A stretch of DNA of 56,499 nucleotides from Vicinamibacteria bacterium (GCA_025923995.1 JAICEW010000004.1:1-56499), one strand, 5' to 3'. Positions 14,349 to 23,362 are shown, counted from the first letter of the stretch. A program made the numbers and translations. Notes: a model not told the origin generated them from the sequence alone.

Positions 14349-16042
14349 GATCCCGCGTCGCGTGCTGCGCCCTGCTGGCCGCCGTGTCGACCGGCACGGC
14401 CGGATGCCGCCAGAAGGCGCCACCGCCGGCCGAGCCCGCCGTGGCCACGTTCGATGGCGGCCGCGTGACCGCGGCCGACGTGGACCGCGCGGTGCTCGAG
14501 CTGCCGCCCGAGCGGCGCCAGCCAGCCGACGGCGACCTGCTCACCTGGTACGAGCGCATCGCGCGCGACCTGGCCATGCAGTCCGTGCTGGTGGCCGAGG
14601 CCCGCCAGGCCGGCCTGGAACGCGAGCGCGACTTCGAGCGCGTCCGCGACGAGGCGCGCCGCCAGGCCACGGTGGCCGTGTTCCTGGAGAAGAGCCTGCC
14701 CCGCCTGGCCGCTCCCACGGCGCAGGAGGTCGAGGCCTACTACCGCGAGCACTCGAGCCAGTTCAAGAGCCCGCCCGCCCGGCAGGTCCATCACCTGTTC
14801 CGGCGCGTGAGCCCCGGGGCCGACCCGGCGCCGGTCGTGGCCGAGGTGCGCCGCCTCCGCGAGCGGAGCCTGGCCGGCGAGGACTTCGGACAGCTGGCCG
14901 GAGAGTTCTCCGAGTCGGAGTCGCGGCACCGCAAGGGGCTGCTGGGCTGGATCACGCCGGGCAAGGTCGCGCCCGAGCTGGAGAAGGTCGTGTTCGCGCT
15001 GCCGCTCCGGGTCCCGAGCCAGCCGATCCGGACCGCGGCCGGCGTCCACCTGTTCGTCGTCAGCGCGGAGCAGCCCGCGAAGACGCTCACGCTCTCCGAG
15101 GTGCGCAACGCTATCGGCGTGGTGCTGGCGGACGAGCGGCGCAAGGCGGAGGTCGCGAAGCTCATCGGCTCGGACCCGCTGCCCGGCAGCATGGTGCCGA
15201 CCGACGACGAGCTGCGGACCCTGTTCGAGGCGGGAGACCCTTCGGCGGTCGCCCTGCGCGTGGACGACTACCAGCTCACCTTGGGCCAGCTGCAGGCGCG
15301 CCTGCTGGCCGGCCAGCTCGGCATCGCTGCCGGGGGCGACTCGCCGGCCCACGCGCTGGTCGTCGGGCTCGAGCAGCGCGAGCGGGCCTACCGGAAGGCC
15401 GTCGCGCAGGGCGTCGACCGCAGCCCCGAGGTCGCGGCGGCGGTGGAGCGGCTGCTGGAGCGGGAGCTGGCCGGGCTGCAGCTGCGCAAGCGGCTCGTCG
15501 AGCGCATCGACCGGGATCCGCAGCGGCTGCAGGAGTACTACGACGCGAACCGGAGCCGGTTCTCGACGCCGCTGCGCCTGAAGGTCCAGCGCTTGAGCGT
15601 CCCCCTCGAGGGCGACGCCAACCGGGCGATGGCGCGCCTGGAGCGCGCGCGCCCCGAGCTGGACGCCGGGCGGCTGGACTTCGCCGCTCTCGCCGCCGAG
15701 CTGGGGGGCACGCTCCTCGAGCCGGTCTGGGACCTGCCGACGCGCATCGCGCTCCGCGAGCGCCGGCCGTCCTCGCCCACGGCCGGCCTCCGGGCCGGGA
15801 AGCACTCGGCTCCGTACCGCACGCAGGACCACATCGAGATGGTGCGCGTGCTGGAGCGGTCGGAGCCCGAGGAGCAGCCGCTGGAGCGGGTGAGGGAGCG
15901 GGTCCGGACCGACCTGCTGGTCACGCACCGGCAGGAGGAGTACGCGGCCCTGGTCCAGGAGGTCCTGGCGTCCCGGCACTACGCGGTGGCGCGGAGCGAG
16001 CTGGAGGCGATGCTGAAGCGGCCGGCGGCGGAGGGCGGATAG
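14345..16042 (+). CDS. SurA/PpiC-like peptidyl-prolyl isomerase lipoprotein
   Basis: 565 residues. Signal peptide with lipobox-like TAGC (Cys21). The N-terminal helical part (about 30-135) resembles the SurA chaperone module, followed by a parvulin domain (about 138-236: ARQVHHLFRRV, GEDFGQLAGEFSES, KGLLGWITPG). A second, degenerate parvulin-like segment lies around 385-520 (YYDANRSRFSTPLRLKVQRL). Such proteins assist folding of outer-membrane and secreted proteins in the periplasm. The ATG overlaps the sulfatase stop by 4 bp, so they are translationally coupled. Downstream lie a secreted protein and then another SurA-like protein in convergent orientation. Confidence 0.85.
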   Translation: MRSRVACCALLAAVSTGTAGCRQKAPPPAEPAVATFDGGRVTAADVDRAVLELPPERRQPADGDLLTWYERIARDLAMQSVLVAEARQAGLERERDFERVRDEARRQATVAVFLEKSLPRLAAPTAQEVEAYYREHSSQFKSPPARQVHHLFRRVSPGADPAPVVAEVRRLRERSLAGEDFGQLAGEFSESESRHRKGLLGWITPGKVAPELEKVVFALPLRVPSQPIRTAAGVHLFVVSAEQPAKTLTLSEVRNAIGVVLADERRKAEVAKLIGSDPLPGSMVPTDDELRTLFEAGDPSAVALRVDDYQLTLGQLQARLLAGQLGIAAGGDSPAHALVVGLEQRERAYRKAVAQGVDRSPEVAAAVERLLERELAGLQLRKRLVERIDRDPQRLQEYYDANRSRFSTPLRLKVQRLSVPLEGDANRAMARLERARPELDAGRLDFAALAAELGGTLLEPVWDLPTRIALRERRPSSPTAGLRAGKHSAPYRTQDHIEMVRVLERSEPEEQPLERVRERVRTDLLVTHRQEEYAALVQEVLASRHYAVARSELEAMLKRPAAEGG

Positions 16043-16080
16043 CCTCGTCTCCCAAAGCGCAGAAAAACCCGAGAAGCTCC

Positions 16081-16110
16081 TTGACAGCGGCGACGCGGAA
16101 CGGCTATCGT
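16081..16110 (+). promoter_or_regulatory. Candidate sigma-70 promoter for the first YDTGTN secreted protein
   Basis: Perfect -35 TTGACA (16081-16086), an 18-base spacer and -10 TATCGT (16105-16110). It lies in the 121-base gap after the SurA-like gene and gives a leader of about 45 bases containing a strong Shine-Dalgarno (GAGGAGGGG), eight or nine bases before GTG 16164. The gene therefore probably has its own promoter in addition to any read-through. Confidence 0.6.
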
Positions 16111-16163
16111 CCGGTTTCATCTGAAGTGCTGGCTGAGTGCCCTTGCGCGAGGAGGGGTGTCCC

Positions 16164-16820
16164 GTGAAGAAGACCGCGTGGATCGCTGCGTGCCTTGTCG
16201 TCGTCAGTCCTATGCTGTCGGCCGTCGGCGCCGCGGAGAGCAGCCGCCGGGGCCAGAACCGCGTCGAGGCGAGGGTCGTTCCCCCCGAGCCGCAATTCTT
16301 CGGCACGGTCACCTACGACACCGGCACCAACGCCGGGTTCCACCCGGACGGAACGAACGGTGGGAACGCGAACCGCACTGTCGGTAACCGCTTCAACTCG
16401 GCCCTGGGCGGACCACTGCTCATGACGGGCATGGTCACGATGCTGACGGCCTTCCCGGCCAGCAACGGCATCCAGTCGGTCTCGATCGCGACGACGCCCA
16501 CTCCGGCCAACACCGCGACCGTGGTCGCCTTCGTCAACGCCAGCCTCATGGCGGGACAGTTCAACGCGGTGCCGATCGCCGCGACCGTGCCGCCGGACTT
16601 CCTGGGGATCTTCGTGGGGGCCTTCAACAACACCAACCCCGCGGGCCTGCTCGGCATGTCCGACATGGCCAACGGCAACCAGGGCTACCACGCCATCCAG
16701 GCGTTCTACGCGGCCGGGGCGCAGACCATGATCGAGGTCGTGCCCAACCGCAACGCCATGATCCGCGCGACCGGCGACATCCTGGTGCCGGTCGAGCTGA
16801 TGGACTTCAAGATCCAGTAG
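16164..16820 (+). CDS. Secreted protein of unknown function, YDTGTN family, copy 1
   Basis: 218 residues from GTG 16164, supported by the Shine-Dalgarno AGGAGGGG. MKKTAWIAACLVVVSPMLSA is a signal peptide, probably cleaved after VGA. The mature protein is rich in Asn, Thr and Gly with no lysine-rich or catalytic pattern. The core motif is FGTVTYDTGTNAGFHPD, followed by RTVGNRFNSA, LLMTGMV, GYHAIQAFYAAG, VPNRNAM and the C-terminal ILVPVELMDFKIQ. It aligns end to end with 23467-24162. The small, beta-rich, cysteine-free composition suggests an extracellular or surface protein, but the function is unknown. A good terminator follows. Confidence 0.85.
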   Translation: MKKTAWIAACLVVVSPMLSAVGAAESSRRGQNRVEARVVPPEPQFFGTVTYDTGTNAGFHPDGTNGGNANRTVGNRFNSALGGPLLMTGMVTMLTAFPASNGIQSVSIATTPTPANTATVVAFVNASLMAGQFNAVPIAATVPPDFLGIFVGAFNNTNPAGLLGMSDMANGNQGYHAIQAFYAAGAQTMIEVVPNRNAMIRATGDILVPVELMDFKIQ

Positions 16821-16844
16821 CCCCGACGCACGGCTGATCTCCGG

Positions 16845-16877
16845 AAGGCGCGGCCCTCGGGCCGCGCCTTTGTTTTT
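16845..16877 (+). terminator. Rho-independent terminator
   Basis: AAGGCGCGGCCC (16845-16856) pairs with GGGCCGCGCCTT (16859-16870), a 12-bp stem with a minimal TC turn, followed by TGTTTTT. It ends the 16164-16820 transcript. The opposite direction lacks a U-run of note, so it is mainly one-way. Confidence 0.85.
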
Positions 16878-16886
16878 CCGTGGACT

Positions 16887-18503
16887 TCAGGATCCGGTAG
16901 CCGCCGGGGCCGGCGTCGTGAGCTCGAGCGCGCGCTTCGCCTCCGCCTCGCGTTCCTGCTGCAGCGCGGCCACCCGGGCGTCTCCCAGCTCCTTCTCCAC
17001 GACCGTGGCGGACTCCTCGTAGGTGAGCGGCCGGGAGGCCTGCCGCTCCAGGAGCTTCACCACGAAGAGCTGCTTGTCCTGCTGGACGACCCCGCTCAGC
17101 TGTCCGGGAGCGAGCCCTTCGATCGTCCGGTAGACGTTGGGGCCGAGGTAGGCGAGGTCGGTCAGGGGCTGCAGGCCCAGGCGGCCGCCGCGCGCGGCCG
17201 AAGGATCCGTCGACATCCGTCTGGCCGCCTCGTCGAACGGGAGCTCCCCCGCGCGCAGCCGGGCCACCATCGCGTCCGCCTCCTCGAACTGGCGGCGCTG
17301 CGGTCCCTCTCCGAGCGGCCACCGGATCAGCGCGACGTCCACCCGCGTCGGGCTCAGGTACCTGTCCCGGTTCTTCTCGTAGTGCGCCCGCATCTCCGCT
17401 TCGCCCGGCGGCACGAGCGAGAGGTTGACGCGGCGCGCGATCTCCGCGGTGGCCAGCAGCCGCGCCCGCTCCCAGCGCACCTGCGCCTGCAGCGCGGCGT
17501 CCTCGTGGAGCCCGCGGGCCCGGGCGCGGGCGGCCGCCGCCAGCCGGACGACCTGCTCCTCGAGCACGGCGCGGCGCGCCTCCGCGGGCATCCCGTCGAT
17601 CGGCCGGGCCGCGAGCCACCGCAGCTCCGCCAGGGTGATGCGGCCGCCGCCGCGGAGCTCCGCGACGGGCGCGTCGTCGCCGCCCTGGGGCTCGACGTAG
17701 CGCGGGGCGGCCTCCTGCAGCAGCTCGGCACGGAGCCGGGCCTGCCGCGCGTCCGACGCGCGCGTCCACAGGCCCCGCCGGATCATGGTCCGCGCCTCGT
17801 CGAGCGGGATCACGCGGCCCTCGTCGATGTCGTCGCAGCGCAGGAGCGTGAAGCCGTCGGCCGACGCGAGGACGGGAGTCAGCTCCCCCTTCCCGAGGGC
17901 GAACGCGATCCGCTCCACCTCCGGAGCGAGCACCCCCGGGGGCACGTAGCCCATCGCGCCGCCCCGGAAGCGCGTCTGGGAGTCGGACTCGCGCCAGGCC
18001 AGCTCCTCGAAGTCCGCGCCGGCGAGGAGCTCCGCTCGCAGCGCTTCCATGCGCGCCCTGGCCGCCGCGCGGACCGGCTCGGGCGCGTCCGCCGGCACGC
18101 GCTTGAAGATGTTGCGCAAGCGCACGGTGCGCGGCTTGTACCGCTCCTTGTCCTCCGCCTTCAGCTCCGCCTCGACCTCGGCGTCGCCGATCACGATCTC
18201 GCGGTCCGCCTGCCGGCGCAGCGCCGACGCGAGCAGCCCCGTCTCGATCTGCGCGAGCCGGAAGGCCGTGTGCAGGCTGCGGTCGAGTCGCGCGCCGAGG
18301 GCGGCCGCCTCCAGCGTCTCGGCCAGCGCGATCGTCTCCAGGCGGGCCCGGCGCTGGCCCTCGTCGTCCTTCTGCCCGTTGGCGAGCAGCCAGCTCTCGT
18401 ACTCGCCGCGGGTGACCGTGCCGCCGCGGTAGGTCGCGAGCACGTCCGTTCCGGCGGGGGGTGAGGCGAGCAGGATCGGGAGGACCAGCAACGGGAAGGG
18501 CAT
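16887..18503 (-). CDS. Second SurA/PpiC-like peptidyl-prolyl isomerase with two parvulin domains
   Basis: 538 residues with a short signal peptide (MPFPLLVLPILLASPPAG) and no lipobox. After a helical chaperone-like region come parvulin domain 1 (about 120-240: VRLRNIFKRVPADAPEP, GADFEELAWRESDSQ, GGAMGYVPPG) and parvulin domain 2 (about 385-490: DVALIRWPLGEGPQ, LPFDEAARRMSTDPSAARGG, GQLSGVVQQDKQLFVVKL). Soluble periplasmic location expected. It converges on the secreted-protein gene and lies beside another SurA-like gene, so the secreted protein is bracketed by two prolyl isomerases. A -10-like TAGAAT (18518-18523, minus strand) lies 14 bases before the ATG. Confidence 0.85.
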   Translation of the reverse strand: MPFPLLVLPILLASPPAGTDVLATYRGGTVTRGEYESWLLANGQKDDEGQRRARLETIALAETLEAAALGARLDRSLHTAFRLAQIETGLLASALRRQADREIVIGDAEVEAELKAEDKERYKPRTVRLRNIFKRVPADAPEPVRAAARARMEALRAELLAGADFEELAWRESDSQTRFRGGAMGYVPPGVLAPEVERIAFALGKGELTPVLASADGFTLLRCDDIDEGRVIPLDEARTMIRRGLWTRASDARQARLRAELLQEAAPRYVEPQGGDDAPVAELRGGGRITLAELRWLAARPIDGMPAEARRAVLEEQVVRLAAAARARARGLHEDAALQAQVRWERARLLATAEIARRVNLSLVPPGEAEMRAHYEKNRDRYLSPTRVDVALIRWPLGEGPQRRQFEEADAMVARLRAGELPFDEAARRMSTDPSAARGGRLGLQPLTDLAYLGPNVYRTIEGLAPGQLSGVVQQDKQLFVVKLLERQASRPLTYEESATVVEKELGDARVAALQQEREAEAKRALELTTPAPAATGS

Positions 18504-18582
18504 CGCGCGCGTCTGGCATTCTAGCGTGGGGAGGGCTAAGCTCCCCGCCCACCATGCGCGCTCCGCGGCCCACGATCCGAGC

Positions 18583-21500
18583 GTGAGACCGCCGCTCCGC
18601 TTTGCCCTGCTCCTCGGCTGCTTCCTCCTTTCGGGGATGGCGGGGCTCGTGTACCAGACGGCCTGGACACAGCAGTTCGCCCTGACGTTCGGTGCCTCCG
18701 AGCTCGCGGTGGTGGCGGTGCTCGCCGCCTACATGGCCGGGCTGACCGCGGGCGCGGCCGCGGGCGAAGCCTGGCTGCGCGCGGTGCGGCGCCCCGTGCT
18801 GGCCTACGCCCTGCTCGAGCTGGGGATCGCGGCGTCCGCCCTGGCCGTGCCCGCGCTGCTGGGCCTCGCGAACCGGATTCAGGTGGCGCTGCTGGGCGGG
18901 GTCGACGCGCTGCCCGAGGCGGGCGGAGCGCTGACGGTCCTCTTCCACCTGGCCGCGGCCTTCGCGATCCTGCTGCTCCCCACCGCGCTGATGGGAGCCA
19001 CGCTGCCGCTCCTCGCGCGCTACGTGGTGGTACGGGACGCGGACCTGGCGGCGCGCGTGGGGACGCTGTACACGGTGAACACGGTGGGCGCCGCCCTCGG
19101 CACGCTGGGCGCGGGCTTCCTGCTCCTGCCCCGCCTGGGCCTGGGCCGGACGGTCTGGGCGGGGGTCGCGCTCAATGCGCTCGCGTTCCTGCTGGCCACC
19201 CCGCTCTTCCGCTCGACCGCGGTCGTGCGCGAGGCCTCGCCGGACGAGGAGCCGCTCGCCCATCGCTACCTCCTGCCGCTGATGCTCCTGTCGAGCGCGG
19301 TGTCGTTCACGTACGAGGTGCTCTGGACGCGCCTGCTGACGTTCGTGCTGGGCGGCAGCGTGTACGCGTTCTCCACGATGCTGGCGACCTTCCTGGCCGG
19401 GATCGCGATCGGGGCGGGCGTCGCCGCCCGCCTGGGCCGTACGCCCGCCGCGGCGCGCCGGGGCTTCGGGATCGCGCAGTGGGGCACCGCGGCGTTCTCG
19501 CTCGTCGCGTTCCGCTTCGCGGACCACCTGCCCCGCCTCGCCGAGCGCCTTTCGGGCGCGGGCACGGGCCCGCTGCTGGCCGGGGCGGCGCTGTCGGCGG
19601 CCACGCTGCTGCCGGGCGCCCTGTGCATCGGCGCGACCTTTCCCTTCGCGGTGCGCGCGCTCGCGACCCACGCCGGCCAGGCGGGCGCGGCGACGGCCCG
19701 CGCGTACGCCTGGAGCACGGTGGGCGCGGTCCTGGGGGCCGTGGTGGGCGGCCTGTGGGTGCTGCCCGCGCTGGCGTTCGAGGGGACCGTGCGCGCGCTC
19801 GCGGCCGCGAGCCTGTTGACGGCCGTCGGCTGCGCGCTGCTGGGCCGGCCCCGCCTGCGGCCGCTCGCCGCCCTCGCCGTGGTCTCGCTGCTGGCTCCTC
19901 TGCTGATCCCGCCGCGGGCGCCGTGGAGGCTGTTGCGGCACTCGATGCTCCCGGGGAGGACGGAAGGGGCGGTCGTCTACCGGGGCGTCGGACGCGGCGC
20001 GACCGTGCTCGTGCTGGACCAGGGGGGCGAATACCGCCTCTCCTCGAACGGCCTGCCCGAGTCGGCGATCGAGGGCCCCGGATCGCGGCCCAGCCGCTAC
20101 GCGGTCGCGCACTGGCTCTCCCTGCTGGCCGTCGCCGCGCGGCCCGAGGCGCGGTCCCTGATGGTCGTCGGCCTGGGGGCCGGTAAGACGGTCGAGAACG
20201 TGCCGCCCTCGATCGCGTCCATCGACGTCGTGGAGCTGGAGCCGGAGATCGTGCGCGCGAACCTCGCGCTGTCGGGCCGCCGCGGGCGCGACCCGTTCAG
20301 GGACCCGCGCGTGCGGGTCCACCTCAACGACGCGCGCAGCGCGCTGCTGCTCACCGAGAGGCGCTTCGACGCGATCGTCTCGCAGCCGTCCCATCCCTGG
20401 ACCGCCGGGGCCGCGCACCTGTTCACGCGCGAGTTCTTCGAGCTGACGCGCGATCGCCTGGGCGACGACGGCGTGTTCGTGCTCTGGATGGGCCAGGCGT
20501 TCGTCGACGAGCCGCTGCTGCGGTCGCTCCTGGCCACGCTGCGCTCGGTGTACCCGCACGTCGAGGTGTACGACCCGCGCCCGGGAGGCTCGCTGCTGTT
20601 CGTGTCGGCGACTCGCCCCCTGCGCATGGAGGAGACGGCGGGACGCGCGATCGCGGCGGCTCCCGCCACCTGGGCCGCCCAGGGCGTGATGACGACCGTG
20701 GACGTGCTGGCCGCGCGAGTCGCGGACGAGGAGGGGGTCGCCCGCGTGGCGGAGGGCGCGCCGGTCAACACCGACCGCCGGAACCTGCTCCAGACGCGCT
20801 CGCCGCGCATCCTGGCCAGCGCCCTCGGCGCCGCCGGCGCGGACCGCGTCTTCGCGCCCTACGATCCCGTCCGCCGCCTGGCCGCGGGACCCGAGGGCCC
20901 GCGCCTGGTCCAGCGCTACATCCGGGACGGGCGGCTGCGCCGCGCGCGCCGGGTGCTGGGGGCGATGCCCGCGGGGCCGTCCCGCCGCGTCGCGAGCGCG
21001 CGGATCGACCTGGCCGCGGGTGCGCAGGCGCGCGGCGAGTCGGAGCTGCTGGCCCTCGTGCGCGAACGGCCGCCCGACAGGGACGCGGCGCGCGCGCTGA
21101 TGGTCGCGCGCGGGGACGCGCTCCTGCGCGGCGAGGATCCGGACGGGCTGCTGGGCGTCCTGGCGCACGATCCGCTGGCCGCGGGCGTCCTCGAAGGCTG
21201 GCGGCGCTCGGCCGCGGGCCGGCTGGCGGACGTCGCGGAGCTGGAGCCCGTGCTGGCGGGCGCGGCTCGCCACGATCCGCTGGAGGAGCCGGCGCTGCGG
21301 CTGCGGATCGGCTGGCGTTTGACGAGCGGCGATCCCGCCCGCGCGCGCGAGGCCATCGCGCTGTTCGATCCCTTCATGGCCGAGGCGGCCAAGGCGCCCG
21401 ACGCGCTGCTGCGCGCCCGCCTGGCGCTGGCGGCCCGCGACGCGGCGACCGCCTACGCGAGCCTGATCGAGATCGCGGACCTGGGCCTGTACGTGTCCGA

Positions 21501-21624
21501 CTACCAGCAGACCGCGCGCGAGGGCCTGGAGGTGATGGAGCGCGTCCAGGCCGCGACCGGCACGCCGCCACCCGGCGGCCTGCGCGAGAGGCTGCTCAGG
21601 GGGTCCGCGGGGCCGCTTCCCTGA
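18583..21624 (+). CDS. Membrane-embedded spermidine-synthase-like protein with TPR-like C-terminus
   Basis: 1013 residues from GTG 18583, chosen because the first membrane helix follows directly; a GTG at 18526 would add 19 residues. About twelve membrane segments (residues about 1-450) resemble MFS-like membrane parts fused to spermidine synthase. A Rossmann methyltransferase/aminopropyltransferase domain follows (about 470-690): VVGLGAGKT for the nucleotide loop, DVVELEPEIV, NDARSALLL and DAIVSQPSHPWTAGAAH. The usual catalytic Asp context of spermidine synthase is altered, so polyamine synthesis is doubtful. The last 300 residues are Ala/Arg-rich helical repeats. The 3' end overlaps the convergent gene by 29 bp. 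Confidence 0.82.
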   Translation: MRPPLRFALLLGCFLLSGMAGLVYQTAWTQQFALTFGASELAVVAVLAAYMAGLTAGAAAGEAWLRAVRRPVLAYALLELGIAASALAVPALLGLANRIQVALLGGVDALPEAGGALTVLFHLAAAFAILLLPTALMGATLPLLARYVVVRDADLAARVGTLYTVNTVGAALGTLGAGFLLLPRLGLGRTVWAGVALNALAFLLATPLFRSTAVVREASPDEEPLAHRYLLPLMLLSSAVSFTYEVLWTRLLTFVLGGSVYAFSTMLATFLAGIAIGAGVAARLGRTPAAARRGFGIAQWGTAAFSLVAFRFADHLPRLAERLSGAGTGPLLAGAALSAATLLPGALCIGATFPFAVRALATHAGQAGAATARAYAWSTVGAVLGAVVGGLWVLPALAFEGTVRALAAASLLTAVGCALLGRPRLRPLAALAVVSLLAPLLIPPRAPWRLLRHSMLPGRTEGAVVYRGVGRGATVLVLDQGGEYRLSSNGLPESAIEGPGSRPSRYAVAHWLSLLAVAARPEARSLMVVGLGAGKTVENVPPSIASIDVVELEPEIVRANLALSGRRGRDPFRDPRVRVHLNDARSALLLTERRFDAIVSQPSHPWTAGAAHLFTREFFELTRDRLGDDGVFVLWMGQAFVDEPLLRSLLATLRSVYPHVEVYDPRPGGSLLFVSATRPLRMEETAGRAIAAAPATWAAQGVMTTVDVLAARVADEEGVARVAEGAPVNTDRRNLLQTRSPRILASALGAAGADRVFAPYDPVRRLAAGPEGPRLVQRYIRDGRLRRARRVLGAMPAGPSRRVASARIDLAAGAQARGESELLALVRERPPDRDAARALMVARGDALLRGEDPDGLLGVLAHDPLAAGVLEGWRRSAAGRLADVAELEPVLAGAARHDPLEEPALRLRIGWRLTSGDPARAREAIALFDPFMAEAAKAPDALLRARLALAARDAATAYASLIEIADLGLYVSDYQQTAREGLEVMERVQAATGTPPPGGLRERLLRGSAGPLP

Positions 21625-23362
21625 CGGCGGGCTCGACGGGCGAGCGCGGGTCCCCCGGGGGCACGGGCGCGCGGGCCAGGGCGTCGATGCCGGCCAGCAG
21701 GTCGGCCACGGCCTGCTCGACGATCTTCTCGCCCTTGTGCCAGGTCGCGAGCGTGGGATCGCCGAAGACGCCGGACGGCGCGAAGTGCCCGCCCTTGCCG
21801 CGGTCGCGGGTGAGCGGGCCGCTCGAGGCACCCCCGCCGTCCGCCACCGCCTTGTCCATGCGCACGGTGCCCGGCCGCATGTAGAGGACCATCGACGTCT
21901 CGATCTCGTCCGCGTGCGTGCCGTACTCCTGCTCGCGCACCGCGTCCTCCGCCGCCTTCCCGATCTGGAGCACGTCGGAGAAGTGCAGCGCGATGCCCTC
22001 CTGCGCCAGCAGCTCGGCCGTGGCCTGGAGCGGACGCGCCGTGGAGACGCCCGTGTTGAGCACGTAGAAGCGGCGCGGGCCGTGCCGCGCCACGCTGCGT
22101 ACGATCTGCGCGATCGCGTCGCGCTGCGTCTCGAACGACAGCGACGTCGATCCGGGGAAGTCCAGGAACGCGGGATAGAAGCCGTAGGTCAGCGTCGGCA
22201 GCATCGCCACGTCGCGGGCCGCCAGCACGCGGCCGGCGTAGTACTCGGCCAGGATCTCGTCGTTGCGCAGCGTGAGGTGCGGGCCGTGCTCCTTCGCCGC
22301 CGCGCCCAGCGGGAGCACCACGACGCGCTCGGGCGTCAGCACCTTCTCCGCTTCCGTCCACGGCACGTCGGCGAGGCGCACGCCGGGGCGAGCGGACGAC
22401 GCCACGCGCTCCGGCAGGTAACGCTTGGGGAACTTGGCCACGACGGTGTAGACGGGGTCCACCACGTTCGCGACGCGCACCACCGCGACCTGCGACACGA
22501 GCTGGTAGGCGTCCGCCTTGTCGAACCCGTGGTCGGCGACGAGCCAGTCGATGAGCTCCACGAAGGCGATCCGCAGCGCGTCGGTCAGCGGCCGCGTGCT
22601 GCCCGCGACCATGAGGTGCTCGGCGTCCTCGAAGCGGGGCCAGGCGATCGCCCGCTTCTTCAGGAGCCCGAAGCGGAAGGCCACGTCCATCGAGGTCTCG
22701 AGCCCCGAGCCACACACCTCGCCATCGCCCTGGAGGGCGTGGCCGTCGCCGAAGTAGAACAGCGCGCCGGGATGGTACACGGGCAGGTAGACGGTCGTGC
22801 CCTCGCGCACGTCCGAGGCGTCCAGGTTCCCGCCGAGGGGCCCGGGCCACAGGCCGCCGAACTCCTCCTCTCCGGACGGCGCCACGGCCACGCGGCCCAG
22901 CATGGGCGCGAGCGGCACGGTGACCGACTTCATCCGGCTGCCGGGCAGGTCCACCGTGCCCGTCATGCGCTGGCGGTCCAGCCGCCAGACATAGCGCCCC
23001 GTCGGGAACGGGTCGTTGAGGAACGCAGTGCGCGAGTCCGGGACGAGGGCCCCGAAGCGCCCGCCCTGGGTGGACACAGCGGTGTCGCGGTTGGGACGCA
23101 CCTTCAGCACCTCGACCACCAGCGTGTCGCCCGGCTCGGCTCCCTCGATCGCGATGGGGCCGACCTCGCCGGGCCACTTCGCGCCGGGCTTCTCGTACCA
23201 CTCGCCCCACAGCGACTCGCTCTCCAGCACGTCGCCCGGCTTGACGGTCAGGACGGGCGGGCGCACGGCGAACGTGGCGTGCCCGACCGTCGGCTTCAGG
23301 CGATGGGTCTCGGCCGCCGCCGCGGCCGGCAGCAGCGCGGCCAGCACGAGCACGTGTCGCAT
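21596..23362 (-). CDS. Secreted acetamidase/formamidase-creatininase fusion protein
   Basis: 588 residues. Signal peptide MRHVLVLAALLPAAAAA, then a full FmdA/AmdA-type acetamidase/formamidase domain (about 20-320: VKPGDVLESESLWGEW, GDTLVVEV, YHPGALFYFGDGHALQGDGE). A creatininase domain follows (about 335-575): metal-ligand motif EHGPHLTLRND, then THADEIETSMVLYM. The usual NGHGGN loop of creatininases reads NTGVST, so one metal-binding or substrate residue is changed. Both families hydrolyse amides or ureido compounds and are normally separate cytoplasmic enzymes. A secreted fusion suggests periplasmic hydrolysis of a cyclic or formylated amide; the substrate is unknown. Start ATG 23362 has Shine-Dalgarno AGGAGG and a TACAAT -10 upstream. 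Confidence 0.85.
   Translation of the reverse strand: MRHVLVLAALLPAAAAAETHRLKPTVGHATFAVRPPVLTVKPGDVLESESLWGEWYEKPGAKWPGEVGPIAIEGAEPGDTLVVEVLKVRPNRDTAVSTQGGRFGALVPDSRTAFLNDPFPTGRYVWRLDRQRMTGTVDLPGSRMKSVTVPLAPMLGRVAVAPSGEEEFGGLWPGPLGGNLDASDVREGTTVYLPVYHPGALFYFGDGHALQGDGEVCGSGLETSMDVAFRFGLLKKRAIAWPRFEDAEHLMVAGSTRPLTDALRIAFVELIDWLVADHGFDKADAYQLVSQVAVVRVANVVDPVYTVVAKFPKRYLPERVASSARPGVRLADVPWTEAEKVLTPERVVVLPLGAAAKEHGPHLTLRNDEILAEYYAGRVLAARDVAMLPTLTYGFYPAFLDFPGSTSLSFETQRDAIAQIVRSVARHGPRRFYVLNTGVSTARPLQATAELLAQEGIALHFSDVLQIGKAAEDAVREQEYGTHADEIETSMVLYMRPGTVRMDKAVADGGGASSGPLTRDRGKGGHFAPSGVFGDPTLATWHKGEKIVEQAVADLLAGIDALARAPVPPGDPRSPVEPAVREAAPRTP

Noticed and set aside
16807-21831. 1674-codon leftward open frame across the spermidine-synthase-like gene
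   Set aside because: It is the shadow of the rightward membrane protein; its residues are Arg/Gln/His-rich and show no domains.
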